NCBI RefSeq assembly: GCF_030553055.1
Contig: NZ_CP130713.1
Location: forward strand, 6,944,001 to 7,008,000
Reading direction: 5' to 3'
DNA length: 64,000 bases
Source of the DNA: Streptomyces sp. XD-27
GTDB lineage: Bacteria > Actinomycetota > Actinomycetes > Streptomycetales > Streptomycetaceae
Below the pieces are notes generated by a model. It was not told the origin of the DNA. It worked only from the letters and a program-made list of their open reading frames with translations, and made no database searches. The position numbers and the translations under genes were made by a program. Shown in pieces: positions 8,596 to 19,466 of the stretch; within the stretch, counting starts at the first letter, position 1; each line of letters opens with the position of its first letter.

Positions 8596-10978
8596 AGCAG
8601 GGTGAGCTCGTCGGTGCTCGGGTCGGCCAGCTGGGCGACCCGGCCCGCGTGCCGCTCGACCATCGCCTCGAAGGTCTGCCGGGCGGTACGGCCGTTGCCG
8701 AACGCCGGGCCCTTGGGCACCGCCGTGAAGTACTTCAGCAGCGCCTCCGACGCGCCCTCCCCGATCCGGTACTCCTGCTCCTCCGCCTGCTGCTCCACGA
8801 TCCGCAGCAGCTCCTCGGGGGTGTAGTCGCCGAAGGTGATGGTGCGGGAGAAGCGGGACGCCACCCCGGGGTTGACGGTCAGGAACCGCTCCATCTCCGC
8901 GGTGTACCCGGCGACGATGACGACGACCGCCTCGCGGTGGTCCTCCATCAGCTTCACCAGCGTGTCGATGGCCTCCCGGCCGAAGTCCCGGCCCGCGTCC
9001 TCCGGTGACAGGGCGTACGCCTCGTCGATGAACAGCACCCCGCCGCGCGCCCGGTCGAACGCCTCCTGGGTACGGATCGCCGTGGAGCCGATGTGCTCGC
9101 CCACCAGGTCCACCCGGGAGACCTCCACCAGATGGCCGCGCTCCAGCACCCCGAGGGCGGCCAGGATCTCGCCGTACAGCCGGGCCACCGTGGTCTTGCC
9201 GGTCCCGGGGAGCCGGTGAAGACCAGATGGCGGCGGACCGAGGCGGCCTTGAGCCCGGCCCGCTGCCGCCGGCGGCCGACCTCGATCATGTCGGTCAGCG
9301 CCCGCACCTCGCGCTTGACGCTCTCCAGCCCGACCAGCGCGTCCAGCGCCCCCAGCACCTCCTTGGCCTCCCGGGCCGGCGGCGCGGGCTCAGCCATCTG
9401 GGCGGTCTGCGCGGGCCGCGGCACCGGGACGCCGCCCAGCAGCCCGGCGGTTGCCGGGGCCGACTGCGTTGCCGTGGCCGGGAGCGGCGGCGGGACGGGC
9501 TCCGGCGTCGCGCTCTCGTCGCTGGTGCAGTCCTCGCTGACGGGGCCGGGCTCGGCGAACTCGTAGCCGCCGCGGGCGCAGCGCTCGGTGCGGCAGCGGG
9601 TCAGCGTCGTACGGCAGCCGTCGATGATGTGGAAGCCGTAGCCGCCGCTGCCCGTCACCCGGCAGGTGTGGAACGTGCCCCGGCCCTCGGCGGAGACGTA
9701 GAACCCGGCCTCGGTGGGGGAGCTGACCGTGGTGCGCTCCACCGTCGGGTCGGCGCCCTTGGTGACGATCACCCCGGTCGCCGTCCCGTCGATCGTGCAG
9801 CCCGCCAGCGTCCCGCCGCTGCCGTGGTCGCGGAACCACGCGCCGGTCGCGGCCTCCCGGATCCGGCAGTCGTCCAACTGGGCGGTCGCCCCGTCGCTCA
9901 CCGACACCGCCGTGTTGCGCACCTGGGAGATGTCGCTGTCCACCACGTCGGCACGGGAGCCGCGGTCCAGGACGAACAGGGCGTCCGGCACATCACGCAC
10001 CCGGCAGGCGTCGAGCACGGCCGCCGCCCCGTCGCTCACCCACACCGCCGGGTAGTCGCCGGTGCTGTCATGTATCTCGCACTGGTTGGCGTCCACGCGC
10101 GTGCCCGGGTCCCACACCGACAGGCCGTTGCGCCCGAACCGGCGGACCGTGGAGCGGGTGAGCGTCAGCACCGAACGCGACCGCAGGTCCACCGCGTTCT
10201 CCGGAATGTCGTGGATGTCGCAGTCGGCGAGCGTGAGGACGGCGTCGGTGTCGAGGTTGACCCCGTCGGAGGAGGTCCGGTGCACCTGGCAGTCCGTCAG
10301 GTGTCCCGTGGCGCGCGCCGAGACCGCGACGCCCGCGCCCCGGATCTCGTACACCTCGCAGCCGACCGCCTCCAGCGTGCTGCCCTCACCGGTGACGGAG
10401 AGACCGGACCCGGAGGTGTGGTGGACCTTGCAGCGCTCCAGCCGCGGACGGCCGCCGCCGCGCACCGCGACGCCGGACTGCCCCGCGGCCACCACCTCGC
10501 ACTCCTCGAACACCCCGCCCGCGCCGTCCAGGACGCTCACGCCCACCCCGGCCGGGTTGTCGACGGACGTGCGGCGCACCGTCGGCCGGGCGCCGCCGCG
10601 CACCTCGATGCCCACCGCCGAGCGGGTGGCCACCCGCACGTCGCAGATCTCCGGCGCCCCGTCCTCGACCAGCAGCGCGGGCGAGGCCGAGTCCTGCCCC
10701 TCGATGTGCAGGTCCCGCACGGTCGCGGAGGCGCGGATGGTCAGCGCCACACCGTCGGCCGGGGCGATCCGCACCGCGCCGCGGGAGCCCTCCGGGCCGC
10801 GCAGCGTCACCGCCCGGCCGATCACCAGGTTCTCCCGGTACGTACCCGGGGAGATCGACAGCACGTCCCCCTCCCCGGCCGCCTCCAGCGCCGCGGCGAG
10901 GGAGGCGTACTCTCCTGTGCGGCGCCGCCAGCGCGACGTTCCGGTGTGCGTCACCTGGACGACCGAGCCCTGTGCCAT
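8565..10978 (-). CDS. Parallel beta-helix / AAA+ (CbxX/CfqX) ATPase, frameshifted in Walker A
   Basis: Joined length is 804 residues once one base is restored. Residues 1-480 are a right-handed parallel beta-helix, with repeated short units carrying CxVxx and LxxCxV patterns as in pectate-lyase-type proteins. A Pro-rich linker (about 485-540) leads to a CbxX/CfqX-type AAA+ module. Walker A, expected GSPGTGKTT near residue 590, is broken: the run at 9204-9210 lacks one base, so the upstream frame reads GSPGPARP. The downstream frame resumes with TVARLYGEIL and has Walker B GVLFIDEAYAL and an arginine-finger-like SRF. Start ATG 10978. The role is unknown; related AAA modules occur in type VII secretion EccA proteins. 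Confidence 0.75.
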
Positions 10979-11096
10979 GGTGCTGCTGTGCCCCCACCTC
11001 GTGCGTGTGCCGACCGCGTACAGCGGCGCCGTGAAGGCCCGCCGTGGTGCGTGAAGGCCCCACCGTAGCGTGCGCGGTGGAGGGCGAGTTGAGCGG

Positions 11097-11702
11097 TCAG
11101 CTCCCCGCGCCCGCTCTGCCCCAATCCTGCCCGGCCCGTTCCCACGCGCTGTCCCAGCGGGCGTACCGCCGATGCGTCAGCCGCCATACGACCAGCCGCC
11201 GCGCGCCCTCCACCAGGCCGGCCGCCAGGGCCGCCGCGCCCACCCCGGCGAAGACGGCGTGCGTGGTGGCCGTCGCGCTGTCCAGCGGGCGGCCGACCGG
11301 CGAGCCGTGCTCGTCGGTCCACAGCGGGATGCGGTCGCCCGGGCCGGCCTCGGAGGCCGGCGCGTGCACCGTTCCGGTGCGCGTCTTCCCGTCCGGCCCG
11401 GTCCAGCGGGCGAGCACCCGGCGGTGGGCGTCCCGCGCCGACGAGGTCTCCGGGTCGGGGTCGACCGGCGGCTGCGCCAGCACCGTGACCACGGTCGCCG
11501 TCACCTCGTGCCGCCGGGCCCGCTGTTCGCGCACCGCGTCGTTGAGCGCGTCATGGGCGATCATGCCGGTCAGCCAGCCGACGGCGGGGGCGAGGCACAG
11601 GATCAGCAGGGCGGCGGCCAGCCCCGCGCACGCCTCGGCCAGGTCCGTCGCGCGGCGCAGCGGGTTGTCCCGCCACCGCCAGAGCCCCCGAACCGTTCGC
11701 AC
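11097..11702 (-). CDS. Rv1733c-like two-TM membrane protein
   Basis: A 201-residue protein matching the Rv1733c family, which is widespread in Streptomyces. The N-terminus LWRWRDNPLRRATDLAEA is the family signature. A first membrane helix covers about residues 28-48. A soluble loop of roughly 95 residues contains the WTGPDGKTRTGTV beta motif. A second membrane helix covers about 147-168, and a short basic tail is cytoplasmic. The biochemical role is unknown; the mycobacterial member is a dormancy-regulon antigen. It is separated by about 100 bases from the divergent DUF6126 gene. Confidence 0.8.
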   Translation of the reverse strand: MRTVRGLWRWRDNPLRRATDLAEACAGLAAALLILCLAPAVGWLTGMIAHDALNDAVREQRARRHEVTATVVTVLAQPPVDPDPETSSARDAHRRVLARWTGPDGKTRTGTVHAPASEAGPGDRIPLWTDEHGSPVGRPLDSATATTHAVFAGVGAAALAAGLVEGARRLVVWRLTHRRYARWDSAWERAGQDWGRAGAGS

Positions 11703-11806
11703 CCTGCCGCACCCCCTTGTCCGTTTGTGAGTACCTCATATACCGCGTCAGGCGGGAGGAGCGGTGTACGGACGGCGAAATCCGGACCCCGCGTACACTC
11801 GTCCGT

Positions 11807-11983
11807 ATGACTGATGAGCCCGCCAAGGCGCCGCACGCCGGGTACGAGGGCGGCGGTGCCGGATCCGAGGAGTACAAGGAGCGCGCCGTCGCCTGGCGCG
11901 TCTTCGTGTACGTGGTCGCCGGGCACGTCTTCGCGGGCTTCCTGTGGCTGCTGTTCTACCTGGGTGCCCACGCCCCGAAGTAG
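11807..11983 (+). CDS. DUF6126 small membrane protein
   Basis: A 58-residue protein starting at ATG 11807. The N-terminal 25 residues are hydrophilic (DEPAKAPHAGYEGGG), then KERAVAWRVFVYVV leads into one membrane helix ending LFYLGAHAPK, the pattern of the streptomycete DUF6126 family. In other genomes such genes often follow a helix-turn-helix regulator gene; here none is present, which is slightly unusual. Function unknown. Confidence 0.7.
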   Translation: MTDEPAKAPHAGYEGGGAGSEEYKERAVAWRVFVYVVAGHVFAGFLWLLFYLGAHAPK

Positions 11984-12009
11984 CAGCCGCGCCGGAGTGA
12001 GCCGCGGGC

Positions 12010-14387
12010 TCAGCCCGGCCAGCTCCACTCCACGACCTCCGGCAGGTCCGTGCCGTGCCGTCGGATCCAGCGGTGGTGCCGCTGCCGGATGTCCGCCATC
12101 GCCTGCCGGACCCCCGTGGCGCCCACCGCGAGCCCCGGCACCCGGTCGATGACGTCCATCACCAGCCGGTACCGGTCGAGATCGTTGCGTACGACCATGT
12201 CGAAGGGCGTGGTCGTGGTGCCCATCTCCTTGTAGCCGCGCACATGCACCTGCGGGTGGACGGCCCGCCGGTACGTCAGCCGGTGGATCAGCCACGGATA
12301 GCCGTGGTAGGCGAAGATCACCGGGCGGTCGCGGGTGAAGACCGCGTCGAACTCCTTGTCCGTCATCCCGTGCGGATGCTCCTCGCGCGGCATCAGCCGC
12401 GTCATGTCGACCACGTTCACCACCCGGACCGACAGCTCCGGCAGATGCCGGCGCAGCAGCGCGGCCGCGGCCAGCGCCTCCTGGGTGGGGACGTCGCCGG
12501 CGCAGGCCAGCACCGCGTCCGGTCCGGTGCCCCGCTCCTCGGTGCCCGCCCACTCCCACACCCCGGCCCCGCGCGCGCAGTGGTCGCGCGCCTGGTCGAT
12601 ATCCAGCCAGTCGAAGCCGGGCTGCTTGCCCGCGACCACGACGTTCACCACGTCGCGGGTGCGCAGCACATGGTCGGCGACGCACAGCAGGGTGTTGGCG
12701 TCCGGCGGCAGGTACACCCGCACCACGTCCGGGTTCTTGTTGAGGACGTGGTCGACGAAGCCGGGGTCCTGGTGGGAGAAGCCGTTGTGGTCCTGCCGCC
12801 ACACATGCGAGGTCAGCAGGTAGTTCAATCCCGCGACCGGCGCCCGCCAGGGCACCGTGCGCGCGGTGCCGACCCACTTCACGTACTGCGCGGCCATGCT
12901 GTCCACGATGTGCGCGAACGCCTCGTAGCACGAGAACAGCCCGTGCCGCCCGGTGAGCACATAGCCCTCCAGCCAGCCCTGGCACAGGTGCTCCGACAGC
13001 ACCTCCATGACCCGGCCGTCCGGCGCCAGGTCCCGGTCGGTGGGGGCGCGCTCGGCCTGCCACGCCTTTCCGGTCGCCTGGTACAGGTCCTGCAGCCGGT
13101 TCGACGCGGTCTCGTCGGGACCCACCACCCGGAAGTCCCGGCGGTCCGCGGTGTCCGCCATGATCTGGCGCAGCAGCCCGCCGAGCACCCGCGTCGGCTC
13201 GTGCAGCGCGGTGCCGGGCCGGTCCACGGGCACCGCGAACCGGGCCAGGTCCGGCAGCGGCAGCTCCCGCAGCAGCCGGCCGCCGTTCGCGTGCGGGTTG
13301 GCGCCCAGCCTGCGGTCCCCGTCGGGGACGCAGGCCAGCACCGGGGGCCGCGGGTGGCCGCCCTCGTCGAACAGCTCCATCGGCAGGTACGAGCGCAGCC
13401 ACCGGTCGAGCTGCCGCAGATGGTCGGGGTTCTCGCGGACGGCGTCGAGCGGCACCTGGTGGGCGCGCCAGGTGCCCGCCACCGGCTCGCCGTCGACCTC
13501 CTCGGGCCCGGTCCAGCCCTTCGGCGTACGCAGCACGATCAGCGGCCAGTGCGGGCGCCGCCGGTCCCCGTCCTCGCGGGCGGCGCGGCGGATGGCGGCG
13601 ATCCGGTCCACCGCGAGGTCCAGGGCGGCGGCCATGTCGCGGTGGACGTGCGCGGGATCGCTGTCCAGCCGGCCGGTGACGTACAGCGGCTCGTGGCCGT
13701 ATCCGCGCAGCAGGGCGTCGAGCTCCGCGTCCCCCAGCCGCGCGAGCACCGCCGGGTTGGCGATCTTGTACCCGTTGAGGTGGAGGATGGGCAGCACGGC
13801 ACCGTCGTGCACCGGGTCCTGGAACTTGTTCGCGTGCCAGGAGGCGGCCAGCGGCCCGGTCTCCGCCTCGCCGTCGCCGATCACGCAGGCCACCAGCAGG
13901 TCCGGGTTGTCCAGCGCCGCGCCGTAGGCGTGCCCAAGGCAGTGGCCCAGCTCGCCGCCCTCCTGGAGGGAGCCGGGCACCTCGGGGGCGGTGTGGCTTG
14001 CCACGCCGCCCGGCGTCGAGAACTGCCGGAACAGCCGCGTCAGCCCCGCCAGGTCGCGGCCGCAGTCGGGGTTGAGCTCGCCGTACGTGCCCTCCAGCCA
14101 GGCACCGGCGAGCACCGCGGCCCCGCCGTGCCCCGGACCCCACACGCACACGGTGTCCTGGTCGCGCTCGCGGATCATGCGGTTGAGGTGGGTGTAGACC
14201 AGGTTCAGCCCGGACAGGTGCCCCAGTGCCCCAGCAGCCGCGGCTTGATGTGCTCCGGCCGCAGCGGCTCGGTGAGCAGCGGATTGCCGCGGAGATAGAG
14301 CTGGCCGGCGGCGAGGTAGTTCAGCGCGCGCCAGTGCGAGTCGAGCTCCTCCACGGCGCTGTCGGAGAGCGTGGATGGCGTGTGCAC
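12010..14387 (-). CDS. xfp: Phosphoketolase (XFP family), frameshifted near the N-terminus
   Basis: Joined length is 792 residues, the usual size of the TPP-dependent xylulose-5-phosphate/fructose-6-phosphate phosphoketolase, which makes acetyl phosphate plus glyceraldehyde-3- or erythrose-4-phosphate. The first 57 residues start at ATG 14387 ([19 protein letters not shown], then [11 protein letters not shown]). One base is missing at about 14207-14213, and the downstream frame continues [12 protein letters not shown]. Later landmarks include GHGGAA, the TPP-binding [15 protein letters not shown], and a C-terminal [14 protein letters not shown]. It is divergent from a cyclic-nucleotide-binding protein gene, an arrangement I recall in other streptomycetes. 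The single-base loss is one of eight similar ones in the window and is probably a sequencing error. Confidence 0.85.
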
Positions 14388-14482
14388 CGTTACGTCCCTC
14401 GTGTACGTCCCTTGTGCGGGCCGCCGTGCGGCACGCGTGCGGCCCTGCGACCGACCATGCCACAGCCGCCGCCGATGAGCGC

Positions 14483-14585
14483 GACGAGAGGCCGGTGCGG
14501 CGCGATCGGACGCCGACGGGGCGCGATGGGACGCCGGTGCGGCACCACGGACGCCGATGGGCGGGACGGGAGCCGACGCGGCACC
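14483..14585. repeat. Imperfect G+C-rich direct repeats in the divergent promoter region
   Basis: Four imperfect units of about 18-26 bases built around GGTGCGGC and GGACGCCGAYGG fill most of the intergenic region just upstream of the cyclic-nucleotide-binding gene at 14594. They could be a multimeric regulator site or simple slippage products. Confidence 0.45.
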
Positions 14586-14593
14586 CTGAGGAC

Positions 14594-15043
14594 ATGAGTG
14601 GACTTCTCAGCGGGCTGTCCGGCGAGCACCGCGACCGGCTGCTGGCGCTCGCACACGACGCGTCCTTCCCCTCCGGCGCGCGGCTCTTCGAGGAGGGCGG
14701 CAGGGCCGACCGCTTCTGGATCGTCCGCACCGGATCGGTCACCCTCGACATGCGGGTGCCGGGGCGCCGGCCCGTGGTCATCGAGACACTCGGCCCCGGC
14801 GAGCTGGTCGGCTGGTCGTGGCTGTTCCCGCCGGGCGGCTGGCACCTGGGCGCGGAGGCCCTCAGCCCGGTGCGCGCGCACGAGTTCGACGCGGCCGCGG
14901 TCCGGCAGCTCTGCACGGACGACACCGCCCTGGGCTACGAACTCGTGCTGGCCTGCGCGCAGGCCATGGGCCGGCGGCTGCAGAGCGCCCGCAACCGCGC
15001 GCTGGACCTGCACAACCCCTACAACAGCGGCGGGCCGCACTGA
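14594..15043 (+). CDS. Cyclic nucleotide-binding domain (Crp-like sensory) protein
   Basis: A 149-residue protein comprising essentially one CNBD/Crp beta-barrel: [20 protein letters not shown], the turn [16 protein letters not shown], then a C-terminal helix [16 protein letters not shown]. There is no helix-turn-helix, so it probably senses a nucleotide or redox signal and acts on a protein partner. Position 14594 is the ATG following the promoter-region repeats; longer frames lack a good start. It is divergent from phosphoketolase, and I infer that the two are functionally linked. Confidence 0.75.
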   Translation: MSGLLSGLSGEHRDRLLALAHDASFPSGARLFEEGGRADRFWIVRTGSVTLDMRVPGRRPVVIETLGPGELVGWSWLFPPGGWHLGAEALSPVRAHEFDAAAVRQLCTDDTALGYELVLACAQAMGRRLQSARNRALDLHNPYNSGGPH

Positions 15044-15141
15044 CCGCGGAACGGGTCAGCGGGTGGCCGCCGCGAACGGTTCGGCGGGCGGCCGTCGTTC
15101 GCCGGGGCGGCGCCCCCCGCGGCGCCTCCCCGATGGTGCGG

Positions 15142-15632
15142 TCAGTAGCCCTGGTTCGGGTACTGCTGACGCCCGTACTGGTCCTGGTACGGGGCGGGCG
15201 CCGGGCGCGGGGCGGCAGGCCGCGGCATGGCCGGGCGCATCGCCTCGTACCCCGTCGGTCCGCCCATGCCCGGACGCGGCTGCTGCATCGGCGGCTGGGC
15301 GCCCGGATAGCCGCGCGGGCCCGTCGACTGCGGCGGGATGTACGGCGCCGGGGGTGCTGCAACCCGCTGGGCTGCGGCATGCCGCCCTGCGCCGGATAGC
15401 CGTGCGGCGGGGTGTGCTGCGGGGACGGCGCGGCCGGCAGGGCGGGCAGCGCCGCCGGGAGCGCCGGCGAGGCAGGCGAGAAGAAGCCGCTCGCGTCATA
15501 CGGGGACGGGACCCGGATGGGCGCGATCTGCGGTGTCCCCCGCTCCGCGACGAGGCTGTCGTAGATGGGAGTGTCCGGGAAGGACGGCGAGGAGTAGTAG
15601 CCGCCGCCATAGGTGCTGCGGGGGGAGCTCAT
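15142..15632 (-). CDS. DUF6643 family protein, frameshifted
   Basis: Joined length is 163 residues. It starts MSSPRSTYGGGYYSSPSFPD at ATG 15632 and continues with YDSLVAERGTPQIAPIRVP, the hallmark of the streptomycete DUF6643 family. The remainder is a Pro/Gly/Gln-rich low-complexity tail ending with repeated Tyr/Gln motifs (DQYGRQQYPNQGY). One C is missing in the run read at 15350-15354, after PQPSGLQHP; restoring it recovers the tail and the stop at 15142. The protein is probably disordered, with unknown function. It is divergent from the TerD gene. Confidence 0.7.
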
Positions 15633-15856
15633 AGTCCATAAGTTAAGCCCACGATGTGCTGGTTGTGGAGTCGGATAAGCGGGTTGTTTCGTGGGTTCCC
15701 TGCGCCCGGCGATCCCCAATCACAGCGAACCTGGGAAAATCGGTCGTCAGGGTACGTTGAGATCGTGTAAAGAGCGCGCTCCCGGTGGGTTACCGTCGGT
15801 TGGAATCCGGGCACGGACCCGCCGGACACACGACGGATGAGAGGCAGGGGGAAGGA

Positions 15857-17205
15857 ATGGCGATGCGCAAGGGCGCCAATGTTCAGGTGCCGGCGTCGGC
15901 GGTGCGGGTCGAGATCGGCTGGCGAGGCGGGCCGGGGGTGCCGGACGTGGACGCCTCGGCGCTGCTGCTGGCCTCGGGCAAGGTCCGCTCCGACGCGGAC
16001 TTCGTCTTCTACAACCAGGCGACGCACCCCTCCGGCGCCGTCCGGCACGAGGGCAAGCGCACGGCGGGCGGCGAGGTGACCGACACGCTCTTCGCCGACC
16101 TGGACCGGGTGGAGCCCGCCATCGAGACCGTGGTCCTCGCGGCCTCGGCCGACGGCGGCGCCTTCGGCCAGGTGCCCGGCCTGCACGTACGGGTGCTGGA
16201 CGCGGCCGCAGGCACCGAGCTCGCGCGCTTCGACAGCGAGGACGCCACGGTCGAGACGGCCTTCGTCCTCGGCGAGCTGTACCGCCGGCAGGGGACGTGG
16301 AAGTTCCGCGCCGTCGGCCAGGGCTACGGCACCGGACTCGCGGGCCTCGCGACCGACTTCGGCATCACGGTCGACGAGCCGCAGCAGCCTCCGCACGTCG
16401 CCGCCCAGCCGCCCGCGCCCGCGCCGCCCGCGCGGCCCGCCGCCCCGGCCCCCGCCGCACCCGCGCCGCCGCCGACCGGCTACGCCGCGCCGCTGCCGCC
16501 CCCGCCCGCCGCCGCCCCGCAGGTTCCCGCCGGGGCCCCCGCCGCGCCGCCCGCCGCGTCCGCTCCCGTACGGCTGACCAAGGTCACCCTGACGAAGGAG
16601 TCCCCGACCGTCTCGCTCACCAAGCAGGGCGGCACCTCGGGCGCCATGCGGGTCAATCTCAACTGGCAGGTGCACAAGCAGTTCCAGGGCTGGGGGAGCA
16701 AGCTCGGCAAGGCGCTGGCCCTGCACGGCGACCTCGACCTCGACCTGGGCGCGTTCTTCGAGCTGGCCGACGGCAGCAAGGGCGTGGTGCAGGCTCTGGG
16801 CAACTCCTTCGGCTCGCTGCACCAGCCGCCGTTCATCCACCTGGACGCCGACGACCGCACCGGCGCCCGCGCCGACGGCGAGAACCTCACCATCAACCTC
16901 GACCATCGGCACGTCTTCCGCCGCATCCTGGTCTTCGTCACCATCTACGAGGGCGCCCGCAGCTTCGCCAACCTGAACGCCACGGTCACCCTCACGCCGC
17001 AGGCCGGCGCCCCGATCGACTTCTCGCTGGACGAGTGCACCGTGCCGTCCAACGTCTGCGCGCTCGCCCTCATCACCAACAACGGGGCGACCTCGTCGTC
17101 CAGCGCGAGGCGCGCTACCTGGTGCCGCAGCGCGGCGTCAGCCCGCAGCGCACGCTCGACCACGCCTACGGCTGGGGCATGAACTGGACACCCGGCCGCA
17201 AATAA
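15857..17205 (+). CDS. Tandem TerD-domain protein, frameshifted near the C-terminus
   Basis: Joined length is 449 residues. The first TerD domain spans about residues 1-175 ([18 protein letters not shown], then DADFVFYNQ). A Pro/Ala linker of about 70 residues follows. The second TerD domain spans about 245-449 ([20 protein letters not shown], then NLNWQV). TerD proteins bind Ca2+ and act in tellurite/stress and membrane-associated systems. One G is missing in the run at 17084-17087, after LALITNNG; restoring it gives [12 protein letters not shown] and the natural end [15 protein letters not shown] 15857 has an AGGGGGAAGG ribosome binding site. No terZABC neighbours are present. Confidence 0.85.
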
Positions 17206-17232
17206 GTCACATGGGTGCGGACTGAGCTCGTG

Positions 17233-18420
17233 TCAGGCGTCGGATCGCGGCGCGGCCTTGGGAGCGGGGTACGTACGCCCCTTCCAGGCCGCGCCGCGCC
17301 CCGCGCAGTGCCGCACCGCCGAATCCACCGTCATCAGCAGATACAGGACGGCCGTCAGCGGCAGCAGGGGAGCCAGCCAGAGGGTCTGCCGGTAGTAGCG
17401 CAGCATCGGCACATACGTACCGGCCATCACCGCCCAGGCCGCGCCGCCCACCGCCAGCAGCGCCCCGTCCCCCGTCAGCGCCCCGGCGCACGCGGCGACC
17501 GGCGGCACGAGATAGACCACGGCCAGCCCCGCGACCGTCGCCACCAGCAGCAGCGGATTGTGCCGCAGCTGGGCATAGGCGCTGCGCGACACCATCCGCC
17601 ACAGCCCGCCCAGCCGCGGATACGGCCGCACGCTGTCGACCCGGTCGGCCAGCCCCAGCCAGATGCCCCGGTTCGGCTTCGTCCGCTTCACCGCGCGCGC
17701 CAGCGCCACGTCGTCGATGACCGCCTGCCGGATCGCATCCGGGATCCGGGCGCGCTCGGCCGCCTCCCGGCGCAGCAGGACGCAGCCGCCCGCCGCGGCC
17801 GCCGTCCGCGCCCCGGCCCGGTTCACCCACCGGAAGGGGTAGAGCTGGGCGAAGAAGTACACGAAGGCGGGAACGATCAGCCGCTCCCAGAACGTCACCA
17901 CCCGCAGCCGCGCCATCTGCGACACCAGGTCCGGGCCGTCCGGATGCGCCGCGCGCACCAGCTCCCGCAGACTGTCCGGCTCGTGCGCGATGTCCGCGTC
18001 CGTCAGCAGCAGATACGCGGCGTCGGTACGGGTCCGCGCCAGCGCGATGCCGTGCCGCACGGCCCACAGCTTCCCCGTCCAGCCCGGCTCGGGGTCGCCG
18101 GGGGAGGCCACCGTCAGCGGCAGCCCCCCGTACTTGTCGGCGAGCGCCCGCGCCAGCTCACCGGTGCCGTCGGTACTGCCGTCGTCCACGAGGAAGACCT
18201 CGGCGCGGCCCGGATAGTCCTGCGTGAGCACCGACGGCAGGCTGCGGGGCAGCACCTCGGCCTCGTCCCGCGCCGGCACCACCACCGCCACCGCGGGCCA
18301 CTCGTCCGGATCGGCCCGGCGCGGCAGCCGGACGTCCGTACGCCAGAAGAATCCCTGTCCCAGCAGCAGCCAGCCCCACGCGAGCAGGGCCCCGACGGCG
18401 ATCCACAGCAGCGAGCTCAC
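17233..18420 (-). CDS. hpnB: Family 2 glycosyltransferase, HpnB-like
   Basis: A 395-residue membrane glycosyltransferase. An N-terminal membrane helix (residues about 5-23) precedes a GT-A domain with VVVPARDEAEVLPRSL, the nucleotide-sugar-binding VDDGSTDGT and a DADIAHEP (DxD-type) motif. Three or more C-terminal membrane segments follow (about 290-370). Layout and length match the hopene-associated transferase HpnB, but no hopanoid genes are in view, so the acceptor lipid is uncertain. It is convergent with the TerD gene, 27 bases away, and divergent from the racemase gene. Confidence 0.75.
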   Translation of the reverse strand: MSSLLWIAVGALLAWGWLLLGQGFFWRTDVRLPRRADPDEWPAVAVVVPARDEAEVLPRSLPSVLTQDYPGRAEVFLVDDGSTDGTGELARALADKYGGLPLTVASPGDPEPGWTGKLWAVRHGIALARTRTDAAYLLLTDADIAHEPDSLRELVRAAHPDGPDLVSQMARLRVVTFWERLIVPAFVYFFAQLYPFRWVNRAGARTAAAAGGCVLLRREAAERARIPDAIRQAVIDDVALARAVKRTKPNRGIWLGLADRVDSVRPYPRLGGLWRMVSRSAYAQLRHNPLLLVATVAGLAVVYLVPPVAACAGALTGDGALLAVGGAAWAVMAGTYVPMLRYYRQTLWLAPLLPLTAVLYLLMTVDSAVRHCAGRGAAWKGRTYPAPKAAPRSDA

Positions 18421-18639
18421 CCGCCGCAGTCTGCCGGACCGGCCACCTCACCGCCGCCGGGCGCGCACCGGCGATCGACTAAAGTGTCCGGGGCCCGTGC
18501 CATGGCCCAGGAGACCCCTGGCGCACCGGTCCGGACGGACGCCGACGGCATCCGGGCACGGACCGGGACGACAGACCGGAACGACAGCGACCACGACAGC
18601 TGCGACGGCAGCCACAGCGAACAGGGCAGGCGGAACTCG

Positions 18640-19452
18640 GTGAAGATCGCGCTCATGGACTCCGGACTCGGGCTGCTCGCGGCCGCCGCCGCCGTGCGCC
18701 GGATGCGCCCCGACGCCGACCTCGTGCTCTCCTCCGACCCCGACGGCATGCCGTGGGGACCGCGCACCCCCGAGGACGCCACCAGCCGCGTCACCGCCCG
18801 CGCGCTCGCCTGCGCCCGCGCCGCCGCCGCGCACGCCCCGGACGCGCTGATCGTCGCCTGCAACACCGCCTCCGTACACGCCCTGCCCGCGCTCCGGGCC
18901 GAGCTGGAGCCCGCGCTCCCGGTGATCGGGACCGTCCCCGCGATCAAGCCCGCCGCGGCGGCCGGCGGCCCCATCGCCATCTGGGCCACCCCCGCCACCA
19001 CGGGCAGCCCGTACCAGCACGGGCTGATCCGCGACTTCGCGGATGGCGTACGGGTCACCGAGGTGGCCTGCCCGGGGCTGGCCGACGCGGTGCAGTGGGC
19101 GGACGACGACGCGATCGACGCGGCGGTGGCCGCCGCCGCGGCCCGCACCCCGCGCGACGTGCGGGCCGTCGTCCTCGGCTGCACCCACTACGAACTCGTC
19201 GTCGACCGCATCCGCGCCGCCGTGCAGCCCGCCGGGGCGCCCCCGATCGCCTTCTACGGGTCCGCCGAGGCCGTGGCCGCCCAGGCGCTGCGCCGCATCG
19301 GGGCGGCCCCGGCTCCCGCCGCGGCCCCGACCGGCACGCTCACCGTGCTGCTGAGCGGCCGGGACGCCGCGCTGCCCCCGGAGGCGCTGAGCTACCTGGA
19401 GGGCAGCGGCCTCACCGGTGGAACGGCTCCCCGCCTCGCCGCTGGAACGTAG
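18640..19452 (+). CDS. Aspartate/glutamate racemase family protein
   Basis: A 270-residue protein. The opening VKIALMDSGLGLLAAAAAV carries the DSG motif and VACNTASVHALPALR carries the first catalytic Cys with CNTAS; the second catalytic Cys is in VVLGCTHYELV. These are the paired cysteines of MurI-type cofactor-independent racemases. I chose GTG 18640 because the conserved first strand begins there. MurI proper is usually more conserved around the GGLSV region, which here reads GLGLLAA, so a dedicated cell-wall glutamate racemase is less likely than a paralogue. The next gene starts 14 bases downstream. Confidence 0.75.
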   Translation: MKIALMDSGLGLLAAAAAVRRMRPDADLVLSSDPDGMPWGPRTPEDATSRVTARALACARAAAAHAPDALIVACNTASVHALPALRAELEPALPVIGTVPAIKPAAAAGGPIAIWATPATTGSPYQHGLIRDFADGVRVTEVACPGLADAVQWADDDAIDAAVAAAAARTPRDVRAVVLGCTHYELVVDRIRAAVQPAGAPPIAFYGSAEAVAAQALRRIGAAPAPAAAPTGTLTVLLSGRDAALPPEALSYLEGSGLTGGTAPRLAAGT

Positions 19453-19466
19453 GTACGCTGCCTGGT

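Noticed and set aside
12010..14387. Calling phosphoketolase and the seven other frameshifted genes pseudogenes
   Set aside because: Each needs only one base and all eight share the same error type, so joined coding regions are the more economical reading.
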